64,000 nt of DNA, from contig NC_092405.1 of NCBI RefSeq assembly GCF_009017415.1, positions 1,116,001 to 1,180,000 of the forward strand. Direction: 5' to 3'. The translations under genes and the position numbers were made by a program. Positions within the stretch are counted from its first letter, which is position 1. Each line of letters opens with the position of its first letter. This stretch comes from Aspergillus flavus. Taxonomy: Eukaryota; Ascomycota; Eurotiomycetes; Eurotiales; Aspergillaceae. Below the pieces are notes generated by a model. It made no database searches and had not been told where the DNA came from. It saw only the letters and a program-made list of their open reading frames with translations. This document shows, one piece after another, positions 37,160 through 47,545 of this stretch.

Positions 37160-38913
37160 TTAGACTCGCGGCGGCTCACGGGCAGTGGAGAACTGTTGAT
37201 CATGATCGTTCGATGTGCGACGGCGGGTACTATAACCCCAAGCAATATCCAGATCTCGAATCCGCCAACACGTCCCCCATCCCGTTTCAGCTTCAATGTC
37301 TCGGATCAGCTTTGTGATCTCCTTATGCTCCGACGCATGGCTAAACAACCGCCCTGCAATCCACAGTGGCTGTAAGGCGTTATTTAGACACCCCTGGTGC
37401 GGGTTTGCTAGAGAGATACCACAGATTCGTCGCGCATGCCATAACATGGATAAACTGGGTGATCGCGGCAATCTGATCCCCTTGGGCATCATCTTGAGTA
37501 ACAGGAGGCATGCCGTGTGGTAGAGCTGGTTTGAAGAGATGGCAGCCCATTGAACAAACAGAATATGTGGGAAAGGCTTACGGTTGATCGTCTGGACTGG
37601 CAGCAATTCGCTCGGCCGTTCCGAAAACCATCGTTGTAGCTCGTCCCACAACCGAACCCAGCGCAAGCAGAATGCTTCCAGGTTACAGCCATTTTGTTCA
37701 TGCAACTCCACAAATTTCGTGCGATCTGAGACGAGCTGAGTTGCTCTCATACAGAGATACACAGCATAATTGGCATGCATGTCAGGGGACCTAGCATCTT
37801 GGAACAATTGATATGCATCCTCTTCTTGGTAGCCCGGGGGAAGCCACTTGGAAGGGTGCAGAAGCGTAGTTTGGGTACCATCCGAGATGAGTGCACCACA
37901 AAGATCTGAGTATATGATTAGATTTGTACATAATGGAGACCGAATATACTTTTGAGATAAGGGGAAGCAAAGCTTACCCATCCTCGCATAGCACCAGAAC
38001 ACAGCCTGAAGTAGCCCGTTACTAAATCCATGAATCTCGAAGGCATCAAATAGAGCAGCACAACCCTCGAGATGACGGCGCCAATCCTGCGCTCGAGCGG
38101 ACATCATTTCCAAACAGCAAAGTAGTACACATGCGGCTACAATCTTCGGATCGCGTACTTGCAGCACCGGGCTTAGGAGTCTTATTGCTTCCTGGTATAG
38201 CTCAAGACTATCGAACAAGTCCTGAACACCCTCTTTGCGTTCCATATGCCGTGCCGAGAAGGCGAGAATGGCGTAAGACAAAGCGGGAAATGTCCGCGCT
38301 AGTGCCGGAAGCTGCTGACGGAACGTGCATTGCGAGTCAAACATGTCGAGCTACCGGGTGTCAATTAATAAAGGAAATGGACCAAAGATGGTGCACAGGG
38401 TGCACTTACCCACGGAGCTACCTCAGTCACGTAATTCTTGAGGTATTTAATACGTTTGCTATTTGAAAAAGGCGACCGGTGAGATTCTTCCCGCTGCCTT
38501 TCCCGGTGGGATTGAGGCACCATGTCAATGCCTAGTCGATCTGTCCCTCTGTCTCCAAGCCTGTCTAGTATCCCGGCATCGGGGCTTGGTGCTCGCGTTG
38601 GAGCAGCAGAATAAGCCAGCGAGAAAAGGATACATCGTAGTTCTTCCTGGGAGGCGAGGAATCCTGGATCTTGAGAGAAGCCATCCTGATACCAGCTTCC
38701 GGGAGACTGGAATGGCCCTCCCGATGCGGGAGAACTGTGGCTGATGCCATCGTAGCTCTGCGGAGGGAGTGGTTGAGTTTCATGATAATCAATTGGATTT
38801 GAGTGAGTTATCTCATTCGCACCCGGTGACTGCTCTTCCTCCGCGGGCAGTGGATGTTGCGAGGCGGTGCTCGAGACTCGCCGGCGCTTCGGAGGCGGCT
38901 CAGCGGACAACAT
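37160..38913 (-). CDS. Regulator-type protein with fungal TF domain but no zinc cluster
   Basis: Exons in coding order are 38913-38410, 38350-37978 and 37905-37160, giving 540 residues; introns are 59 and 72 bp. The N-terminus (MLSAEPPPKRRRVSSTAS) has a nuclear-localisation-like KRRR and a long Ser/Pro/Gln-rich disordered region, but no CxxC-x6-C cluster, and none is readable in the ~140 bases upstream. From about residue 155 the fungal-specific regulator domain follows: YLKNYVTEVAPWLDMFDSQ, FPALSYAILAFSARH, WRRHLEGCAALF, LWHARRICGISLANP. The ending EAETGWGTCWRI corresponds to the ETGWD region of its tail-to-tail neighbour, so the two are related. It may be a cofactor or antagonist of a DNA-binding partner. 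It is divergent from the sugar transporter and shares its promoter region. The 72 bp intron has no stop. Confidence 0.8.
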
Positions 38914-39111
38914 TGCTCAATTTGATCGTTGTCTCTCACGATAAAGGAACCTTTTTTTTTGTTTGGAATTGCACAAAGACGGGCCAAGACCCCGATAGAA
39001 ATTGGGGTAGGCTTTGGGGAGGGATTGACGTTGGGATCTTCGGGAAGAAGAATTGATTGGGTAAAAGGTTCCTGAGCCGAGGACCGCCTATCAATAAAAC
39101 TAAGGGTATTC

Positions 39112-39118
39112 GGCTAAA
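39112..39118 (+). promoter_or_regulatory. XlnR-type site GGCTAAA
   Basis: An exact GGCTAAA, the published XlnR consensus of Aspergillus, 584 bp before the transporter start. A second identical site lies 89 bp downstream. Functional only if XlnR controls one of the two flanking genes. Confidence 0.4.
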
Positions 39119-39207
39119 GACACTTGCCTTTCGCCTTTACTTCCCCTTAAGTCGGCAGTTAGGACGGCGCCAAGATCGATTCGTTCTTTATCTGATTTCT
39201 TTGGTTC

Positions 39208-39214
39208 GGCTAAA
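39208..39214 (+). promoter_or_regulatory. XlnR-type site GGCTAAA (second)
   Basis: Second exact GGCTAAA in the same orientation, 488 bp before the transporter start, also preceded by C. Confidence 0.4.
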
Positions 39215-39593
39215 CAGGCGGGCCTTGTCCGTGGATTGTATGGTCCGATGGCGACGTTACCTTCGATAGCCTTGATTCTTTCCACCAATGGCTCCACACC
39301 GATCTGAAAAGCTGGGGAAAGAGTCCGTGTTGGGGGATTGGCGACGGTGATGACGTCTAAAAAGACGAGCAGAGGCAATTTTGAGGGCGAAGATCCCCCG
39401 TTTTGAGGTTAGACTCTTGCGGGGTAGGGCCACTTTCTGGGGTAACGGGTGGCTCGGACTGCCTCTTTGGGCTGGTCGGCTCTTCTGCATCCGGGGCAGT
39501 TTTTTGCCGACTGGTCAAGTTACACTTACAGGTGACATGATGACTCGTATACACCACATTTGACCCAGTTTGGACACATGCATTGTGATCATG

Positions 39594-39600
39594 TATAAAT
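39594..39600 (+). promoter_or_regulatory. TATA box of the sugar transporter
   Basis: TATAAAT lies 102 bp before the start codon at 39703, in a suitable position for an inducible gene. Confidence 0.5.
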
Positions 39601-39702
39601 CTTATCTACCCCGTACTGCGCCATATCTCCATCTGGTCCACTTCCCCAGATTTTCTATCTTAGACTATCCCCATATAGACCCACGCGACATCGTGAGGCA
39701 CA

Positions 39703-41710
39703 ATGGTGAAGCTCAATATATTCGGCACGGGGTTCACCCTCCAAGCTGCCATTTGGGCGGCTTGTGGAATGGCGTTTATTCTCTTTGGTAATCGACTCAA
39801 TCGCAGACAGCCATCCGTGGATGGAATCGCTGACCCTCGCAGGATATGACCAAGGTGTTTTCTCCGGAATTGTCGAGAATGAAGACTTTCTCGACACCAT
39901 GGGTAATCCAGGAGACAGCTTGATGGGAATCATTGTGTCCATATACAATCTAGGATGCTTTGCCGGTTGCATTGTGAACTTCCTAGTAGGCGATTGGCTC
40001 GGACGGAGGAAAGCAATGTGGCTTGCGATGGTTTGGGTGATTGTAAGTTTTTTTGGAGATCAAACAGTGATAGATCTGTTGCTAACTTGTGGCCCTCGTC
40101 TTCAGATCGGTGCCACCTTGCAAACATCTGCATTCTCCGTTCCACACTTGATGGTTGGTCGCTTCGTGACGGGTATCGGCACAGGGATTGAAACCTCTAC
40201 TGTGCCCATGTATCAAGCAGAGCTCTGTGAGGCGTCCAAGCGCGGTAAGCTTGTGTGTAGCGAGCCTTTACTGGTGGGTGTGGGCATTGTCGTCAGGTAA
40301 TACAGTCTTCCAATATGTCGTACGATACCTATGCTCATACCTTATAGTTACTTTTTCGACTATGGAATGAGCTTTGTTGGGGGCCAAATTGCTTGGAGAT
40401 TGCCAATTGCGTGTCAGATGCTCTTTGGATTTGTTCGTATTTCTTGATCCAACTGCGGTGAAACGATTCTAACCGCTTCAAGGTCGTTATTATACTTGTT
40501 TTCGGCCTCCCCGAGTCTCCGAGGTATTGCTATAAGGAAGGACGTGACGATGAGGCGCTGCAGATTCTGAGTGATGTATACGGACGGCCAAAAGACGATC
40601 CCAAGATTCTCGCCGAGCAGGCCGAGATCCTCGAGGCTCTTGCTATTGAGACCAAACATGGAGAGTACAAGTGGAGGTATATCTCCCTGCTTAACCCCAC
40701 TTCCTGAGAATGAGAAGCTCACCGGCAACAGAAATATCCTCAAGCGCGACGAAGTTTGCACAGGCCATAGAGTGTACGTGTACTCTCCAATCTCACACCA
40801 GTACCAAACTAATAAAGGTCGCAGTCTCCTCGGCTATGGAATGCAATTCATGAACCAGCTCGGCGGTATCAACCTTCTAGTGTACGCCTCCTATGCTCCC
40901 CGTCAAGCTTCCGACTAACAACCGTAGATACTTTATCCCGACGGTCCTCAGCACCAATGTTGGCCTTACGAAGAACCTCTCCATGATCATCGGAGGGTGC
41001 GCCCAGATCATGTTTGTCGTTGGCAGCTTCTTCCCTACCTTCTTCGTGGATAGAGTAGGCCGCAGAACGCCCATGATGTGGGGCTCCTTCGGCCTCGGAA
41101 TCTGCATGATGATGGTTTCAATCCTTCTCAGCTTCAAGGGCAAGGAAAATGGTCACGCTACCTCATCAGCCTCGGTTGCCTTCTTCTTCCTCTTCATGCT
41201 TATCTTCGGTGCATCAGTCAACTGCATTCCATGGGTCTATGTACCGGAAATCTTGCCTTTGCATGCGAGAGCTAAGGGAACGGCAGTGGGAATTTCTTCA
41301 AATTGGATTTGGGTAAGTCCACCTGGGTTCCACTTAGTCTGTTGAAAGAGAGGGGAGATACTAATAAGTGTCAGAACTTCTTCGTTGTCATGATCACCCC
41401 CGTAATTATCAACCGTCTCCAGTGGAAGGCATACCTCATCTTTATGTGCACCAATTTCGCATTTGTGCCTCTTGTTTACTTCTGCTACCCCGAAACCGCC
41501 AAGCTGAGTCTGGAGGAGATCGACTACCTTTTCACACATCCAGACAAGGGCGCCGTGAAGCTTTCCTTGGAGCTTCAGAAGGAGCGGAAGATGCATGGAC
41601 ATGGCGCCAGTCTTGTCGCAGATACTGGGGTCCTGAGACGTACGAGCGTGGTGGCTGATGAGAGCTTAGAGAAACATCACGGTGTTGATGAACATGTTGA
41701 GAAGGTTTAA
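39703..41710 (+). CDS. MFS sugar transporter (hexose-type)
   Basis: Nine exons: 39703-39787, 39843-40042, 40106-40296, 40348-40432, 40483-40676, 40732-40773, 40825-40881, 40928-41312 and 41375-41710, giving 524 residues. The 42 and 57 bp exons are unusually small. Sugar-porter motifs occur in order: YDQGVFSGI in TM1, GDWLGRRKAM (loop 2-3), VGRFVTGIGTGIETSTVPMY, PESPRY at the end of the first half, QFMNQLGGINLLVYFIPTVL in TM7, VDRVGRRTPMM, VYVPEILPLHARAKGTAVG, and PETAKLSLEEID at the end. Twelve TM segments are expected, in the plasma membrane. The substrate cannot be told from motifs; related fungal proteins carry hexoses, xylose, lactose or quinate. The ~65-residue C-tail is cytosolic. Two GGCTAAA sites and a TATA box upstream suggest induction by plant-wall sugars (inference). 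Confidence 0.9.
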
Positions 41711-42392
41711 TTTATGAATTATTCTTTGTATTATGATTTTACGATGTTTGAAGAAATGTCTCGGCTGTTGTTAAATGGCTGAATGCTTTTAGTCAGACTT
41801 GCTTTAGATCTTGACGTGTATATCTGTTTGAAGAACGCTAAGTGAAGATTTTATTGTATACCCTGATACAAGTGCAGGTCTTCTTTTAAGCATGTGTGAG
41901 GTTCGTTGAATAAGTCATTAGGTATTTTAAAAGTCTGTTGGCTGTTGACAAAAGGAATAACAAGATATAACCAGGGTGAATAAAACAAGTTCTTCATTGC
42001 GTCGTAGTTGACTTCCGCTACCAGCATCGCCCTGATCTCCATTGTCGTCCGTGATCTTTAGCACCAATTGCATCTTGTAATGTAATATGCTGCAAACCAT
42101 GTCAGATTGGTCTATGCTCGTGTAGCTCGACAATGACGTATTAGTCGGTCCAAAACCGTGCAAAGGTGGAATGCATTTGACCAGAACATTGAATAAAGAC
42201 CCTAGGAGAGGGGCGTCTTGATCGGGGCATTTATACCGACGTGGTAGGTTCCTTGTATAACCTAACTATCATGCAGCAGCAATCCCATAGCAGGCCTCTA
42301 TCAGCCAGAAACAAAGATAACGACCGGAAAATGTGGCGCCGAAAGTAGCAACGGTTAGGAGAATGGTGAATCGTCGGCATTGGACGGAGCAA
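41711..42392. other. Convergent spacer transporter / four-TM protein
   Basis: Two 3' regions meeting. AT-rich, with no motif in its short open frames. Confidence 0.45.
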
Positions 42393-43085
42393 TCAAGAGT
42401 ATGGTGGAGGGGAGACATCAGAATCCGACCGGTTAATCTCAGACGTTATTTTGCTGCCATTTTTGTCCTTGACACTTTTCTCAGCGACCATAGCAGCAGG
42501 AATTGCAGCCATGCTTCTCTTCTCGTCACAGATCGAACCACTCTCCACGTCACTATCCCTCTCCAGGATCTGTTCTTTACCAGCCTCAACCTGATCCGTC
42601 CGCCGAGTGACCTTGCGTGTCCGGCAACACCACGCAATACCCAAAACAGTCGTCGCAAACCACAGCACCATGCTGACAAGACTAATCCAGACCGCAGCGC
42701 GCATACGGGGTATCGACGACGTCGCTTGTTTATACTCATCTAGGACGTTATTGGAGATATAAATTGCCCCAAACGTGCCTACCTGGGCCAGCCAGAGCAC
42801 GAAGAGCACGAAGTCCCAGGCTGACCATGCGACGTGGGTAACGGTGATGAAGCAGTGCACGATGCAGGTGAGTGCGGTGACTGCGGCGACGAATTCGGCG
42901 TACACCCATTGCGAAGGGGCACGGGCGTTGACCTCTGTTGCGTGGGCTAGGTCGACGCCGTAGAGACCGGCAATCACGATGGCGAAGACGAATTGGAGCG
43001 TGCGGAGTGCAGCGCGGGAAATGACGCCGCAGAGGCCGCCTTTGTGCCAGTATTGTTCGATCATTGGGGTTTTGGACTTTGTCAT
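42393..43085 (-). CDS. Four-TM MARVEL-like membrane protein
   Basis: A single exon of 230 residues. Four hydrophobic segments can be seen: about 25-45 (LQFVFAIVIAGLYGVDL), 62-85 (VYAEFVAAVTALTCIVHCF), 90-112 (WDFVLFVLWLAQVGTFGAIY) and 130-150 (WISLVSMVLWFATTVLGIAW). The layout, with a short N-terminus and a charged cytosolic tail of ~75 residues after the fourth segment, is that of fungal MARVEL-domain proteins, which organise membrane subdomains. The tail ends in SPPPYS, a PPxY-type motif that could recruit Rsp5-like ubiquitin ligase (inference). No enzymatic residues are seen. Its role here is unknown. Confidence 0.75.
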   Translation of the reverse strand: MTKSKTPMIEQYWHKGGLCGVISRAALRTLQFVFAIVIAGLYGVDLAHATEVNARAPSQWVYAEFVAAVTALTCIVHCFITVTHVAWSAWDFVLFVLWLAQVGTFGAIYISNNVLDEYKQATSSIPRMRAAVWISLVSMVLWFATTVLGIAWCCRTRKVTRRTDQVEAGKEQILERDSDVESGSICDEKRSMAAIPAAMVAEKSVKDKNGSKITSEINRSDSDVSPPPYS

Positions 43086-43794
43086 TTTGGGATAGATCTG
43101 GGATGGAGAAGTATAGAAACTAAGGTCACTAATATATAGTTATGGGATCGGCAGATGAAGTAGGGGCCCAGTCGGTTCTATCTAGGGGGTCTAGTGTGCT
43201 TTATAATAGATTGGTGGAGTGGTAGGTAGGGTCTAAAGGGCTAAGACTGTACTACTGAGGTGACGAGTATAAAATTGGAAATGTGGACCGGCGACGGTGT
43301 TTGAGATGCATATCTTTTCCTCCTGGCAGTGTTTTTAGTTCCACTTACAATCTTTTCGCGTCCTCCCATGGTACGTTCTGATTTAAGAAACGGTTCTATT
43401 TTAGGGCTGACTTCCTGGATAGGTGATTCTCACGTATTCGTATGGCTTCCGCCACCCTTGCAAAGCGGGCGCTAAACTTATTTGGAGTTTTCATCGTGTT
43501 CGTATGTACCAAATGATCCACTCCGAAGGACATTCATTCTAAGTACGTATAAACTTTGCCTCCGAAATGTGGTCGACTGCTTCAGACAGTTTGCGGCCTT
43601 GTCCATGGCTATTGATCATGGGTGGATCGTGCGTTCATCTGTTCTTTTCCCTTTCTTCTCTACGATTAAAGTTTTCTCTCGACCCATTTTCCCTCTTAAC
43701 CTTCCAGCGGTACTCTAAAGGCAGTTAAAATTAGAACGGGTTGGATCTGCAAAGACAAGCACAACTGCTCCAGTACTGTCCCTAGTCATTCATC
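43086..43794. other. Divergent spacer: four-TM gene / glycosyltransferase
   Basis: Holds both promoters. An open frame at 43482-43718 has no motif. I see no clear TATA box. Confidence 0.45.
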
Positions 43795-46707
43795 ATGGCT
43801 GACATGAGATGCTTCGCTGTTGAAGATGGTAGCTGGGAACTCCCTCCACCGTACGAGTCTATCTCGTCCTCAGGAGGTGCAGATGGCGACCCGACGAGGA
43901 ACAATCTAGCGACTCCTGTGGTCTTTCCAATATCCAATGCTTCTTTCCCAGAGCTGTCGCCGACCAACGATGGTCGTGTAGATGTTTATATCGGGCCCCG
44001 GTTCAGTCGGAATCTGGAATGGCTTATGGGAAACGAAGCCGGCGAGGCGCCGTCCCAGACAGGGAGAGAGGCAACCCCATCCGTACCATGCCCTGCCTGG
44101 GATCTCCATCTCAACATCGTCATCCAAGTTGTAGGTAGCCGTGGTGATGCCCAACCATTTGTCGCCTTGGGCCAGGAATTGCAGAAGTACGGCCACCGCG
44201 TGCGGCTGGCAACGCATGCTAAATTCGAGCAGTTCGTCAGGACCGCCGACCTTGAGTTCTATCCCATTGGAGGTGACCCTGTCGAGCTAATGTCCTACAT
44301 GGTGCGCAATCCCGGACTCATTCCAAGCATAAAGAGCTTGCGGGCAGGCGATATCCAGAGGAAGCGAGCCTCCATGGCGGAGATTTTAGACGGCTGCTGG
44401 CGGTCGTGTATAGAACCGGACCCGTATGACAAGGCCCCATTCGTGGCGGATGCTATAATTGCAAACCCGCCGAGTTTTGCCCATATTCACTGTGCGCAGG
44501 CACTTGGCATTCCTGTCCATCTCATGTTCACGATGCCCTGGACGAGTACTAGGGCCTTTCATCATCCGCTCGCGAATCTAAAGTACTCGGGTAACGACCC
44601 GTCGTTGGGGAACTTGGTTTCTTATCATTTTGTAGAGTGGTTGACGTGGCAAGGGTTTGTCTTCCCTTTTTTTTTATATATATATATTTTCTTCACTTTC
44701 GCATTGCTTTTACTTTATGCTTTCTTCTTTTCTCCACTGGTGGAGACGAGCCTCGGCTGATAGATCCTAGTCTAGGTGATTTGATCAATGCCTGGCGCAA
44801 AAATGTACTGGGCCTAGATCCCGTCCCCACTACAGAGGGGCCAAACCTCGTAGAAGCGCTCAACGTGCCGTTCACTTACTGCTGGTCTCCCGCATTGATA
44901 CCGAAGCCCAAGGACTGGGCATCTCATATAGGTGAAGATGACACTCCCATCTGGACGTAATCTTGGCTAATTTTGCAGACGTCTGCGGCTTCTTCTTTCG
45001 TGACCCACCGGCCTACGAACCTCCAGCGGAACTTGATGTCTTTCTGCGTGCTGGTCCTCCACCAGTCTATATCGGCTTTGGTAGCATCGTCATCGAGGAT
45101 GTGGAAAAGACATTGTCTATCTTACTCAATGCTATTCAGGAGACCGGAGTGCGGGCCATAATATCCTGTGGCTGGAGCAATCTAGAACGCCGGGAAACTC
45201 CCAATGTCCACTACATTGGCGACTGTCCGCACGAGTGGCTCTTCCAGCATGTAGCCGCTGTTGTTCATCACGGTGGTGCAGGAACAACAGCCTGTGGCTT
45301 GCGGAATGGGAAACCAACTACCGTCGTCCCCTTCTTTGGAGAGTAAGTATAGCGTTTCTTCATTCTTTGAAAGCTCTTGGGTCTCATGATACTAACCGTC
45401 TCGCGTCACAGCCAACCATTTTGGGGCAATATGATTGCCGCTATGGGAGCCGGCCCCGAACCAATCCCCCACAAGAACCTCACCGCACGGAAACTGGCTG
45501 ACGCCATCACCTACTGCTTAACCCCACAAGCTGTTGCTGTGGCACGGGGTATAGCAGACAAAATGCGCCAGGAGTGCGGCGTTCGTGCGGCAGTTGACTC
45601 GTTCCACGCGCATCTCCCACGGCGTAAGATGCAGTGTGATCTCATACCGAGCGAACCTGCAGTCTGGTATTTTAAGACAGGAAGACGAACAGTCAAGCTG
45701 TCCAAAGTGGCTGCGCGAACCCTGAAGCATCAGGGACGTATCCATGGAAAGCATCTTAAACTGTGAGTCTGTCCCTAAGCATACAAATCCGGGTTCGAAC
45801 ATAGCAAGATTTTGTTGTAGTTAACGTATATATGATGAAAATGAGCAGATATCAAACAAAGCCATTTACTATCGACATCCGTCGATGGGACCCATTTACG
45901 GCCATATCGTCAGCCTCGCTGTCTACCCTCACCGGCATGGCCGATGCCACAGCAGGGATCTTTATCGATCCTTATAAGGAATACAAACGTCTCCGAAAAT
46001 CCGACCGCAATCGCGACGCCTCCAACCCTGCCACCGTTTCACACCCCCAACTCGCTACACCTGAGACATCATCCACGGCAGAATCAGCATTAATAACAAG
46101 AACGCATTCCTCTTCAGATATCTTGGACACTGAATGCAGCTCTGATGACCCAGACTACGCGCGACAGATGGCTATTGCAGCAGCCACCAGCCTAGGGATC
46201 TTTCTCGGCCGTTCCTCTCGAGGCGCGCTGGTAGATCTACCTCTCGCCGCCGTCGAAGGCATGCGGGCCGTGCCCCGACTGTACGGCGAAAAAGTACGCT
46301 TACACGACCCGGTGAGAGACTGGAAGAGTGGTGCAGGTGTGGCGTGGTCGACCTTCTCTCACGGCTTGTACGAGGGTGTCACTGATATCTTCGTGCACAC
46401 ATACCAGGGGAAGAAGAAACAAGGCGCCATCGGGGTGGCTAAGGGTCTGACCAAGGGCCTAGTGAGCTTGACAGTTAAGACGGGAGCGGCAACGGTTGGC
46501 CTTATCGCGTATCCGAATCAGGGCATCTATCGCTCTCTGATGAGCACCGTACGGAAACGACCTGCAAAGCGGATTGAGCAAGCAAGATGGACAGAGGCGG
46601 AGTGGATCACTAGGGCGGAAGGAGGTATGCAGATAGATGCAGCGGGGTTGTGTTGGTTGTACGATGAGTTGTTGTCTACTAGGGAGACCGCCCGAAGAGG
46701 GCGGTAA
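43795..46707 (+). CDS. UDP-glycosyltransferase, sterol glucosyltransferase type, with long C-terminal extension
   Basis: Exons are 43795-44654, 44771-44931, 44979-45342, 45412-45762 and 45849-46707, giving 864 residues. The first intron contains a T/TA-rich tract. The N-terminal GT-B half starts at about residue 107 (LNIVIQVVGSRGDAQPF) and the second half has PPVYIGFGSIV and HHGGAGTTACGLRNGKPT, the UDP-sugar-binding region of UGT80/Atg26-like sterol 3-beta-glucosyltransferases. Unlike Atg26 it has no GRAM or PH domain. After the catalytic part, residues about 579-864 form an extra region beginning PFTAISSASLSTLTGMADAT and containing GAIGVAKGLTKGLVSLTVKT, small-residue-rich and possibly membrane-associating, reminiscent of segments in Vps13/Atg2 tails (inference). 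PPPYE near the N-terminus is a PPxY motif. The acceptor lipid is unknown. Confidence 0.85.
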
Positions 46708-47545
46708 TACCTAGACCTGTGTGGAGGGGGAGGATGTACATAACATAATTTATAAGGAACTATACAATGCATTAGACAGTATTTAATTTTCTTTATTTGC
46801 CTATCCTGCTACAGCAGCCACGCAACTATAGAGGCAGGATATAACCCCTTTCATGGCTTCTTGACCCACTGGTGGAACCCAATGGGACAAAACGAGAAAT
46901 TTCCTTTTTGGGAATTGATACGTACTTCAGATCTACAAATTATCTCTATTTGATACTACAGCCTGTGGGTTAAGTATCATCAGTTATGGGGCGGACTAGC
47001 TAAATCTCAGATCGATTTATCTCTGGTGTACACAGTATAAGAATGCTAGGGCTCATTGCTTTCTGCGAACGTTGACCGGACTGGGAAAATATATCGTGTC
47101 TCTTGACGCTTATAAAGCATGAAAAATGGTGCATACTTTTATAACAAGTAGGAATAATGACGTTAGAGGCGGATTAAAATAGAAAACTACCCCAGGATAC
47201 TGGTGGGTCTATATTGTCTTTCCTGTTTCGGCTATTCTGCCGTATTCGTATATCTATCTGAGGTGAGTGCCAGGAGATCGTCTGTGAAACGAAGATGCCT
47301 ATCCCATGAGGGAAGACTATCACTGCCCATACTGGTATTTCTCATCTGTATTCTTACATTGACAGGTTGAACTCTGAGATGGAAGAATTTACAGTCATAT
47401 CCACCGCTCCACCAACGCCCTTGGTACCCCTTAACAGCGACTCGTAATCGTGTCTCATGCAGGCCAGCCAGGTATATATAGAGTCTTTTCGCGCCGTCCA
47501 CTGGCTTTTATGATTCGACTTGAACAACGTCTTTCTTGAATCACA
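46708..47545. other. Spacer between glycosyltransferase and FAD oxidase
   Basis: AT-rich 3' region of the glycosyltransferase followed by the promoter of the oxidase, whose TATA box is listed separately. No gene is seen. Confidence 0.45.
47473..47480 (+). promoter_or_regulatory. TATA box of the FAD oxidase gene
   Basis: TATATATA lies 65 bp before the start codon at 47546. Confidence 0.5.

Larger units (their letters stand above)
38914..39702. promoter_or_regulatory. Divergent promoter: zinc-less regulator / sugar transporter
   Basis: A 789 bp region between two start codons on opposite strands. It contains two GGCTAAA sites and a TATA box for the transporter (all listed separately). No gene is seen inside. 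Confidence 0.55.
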
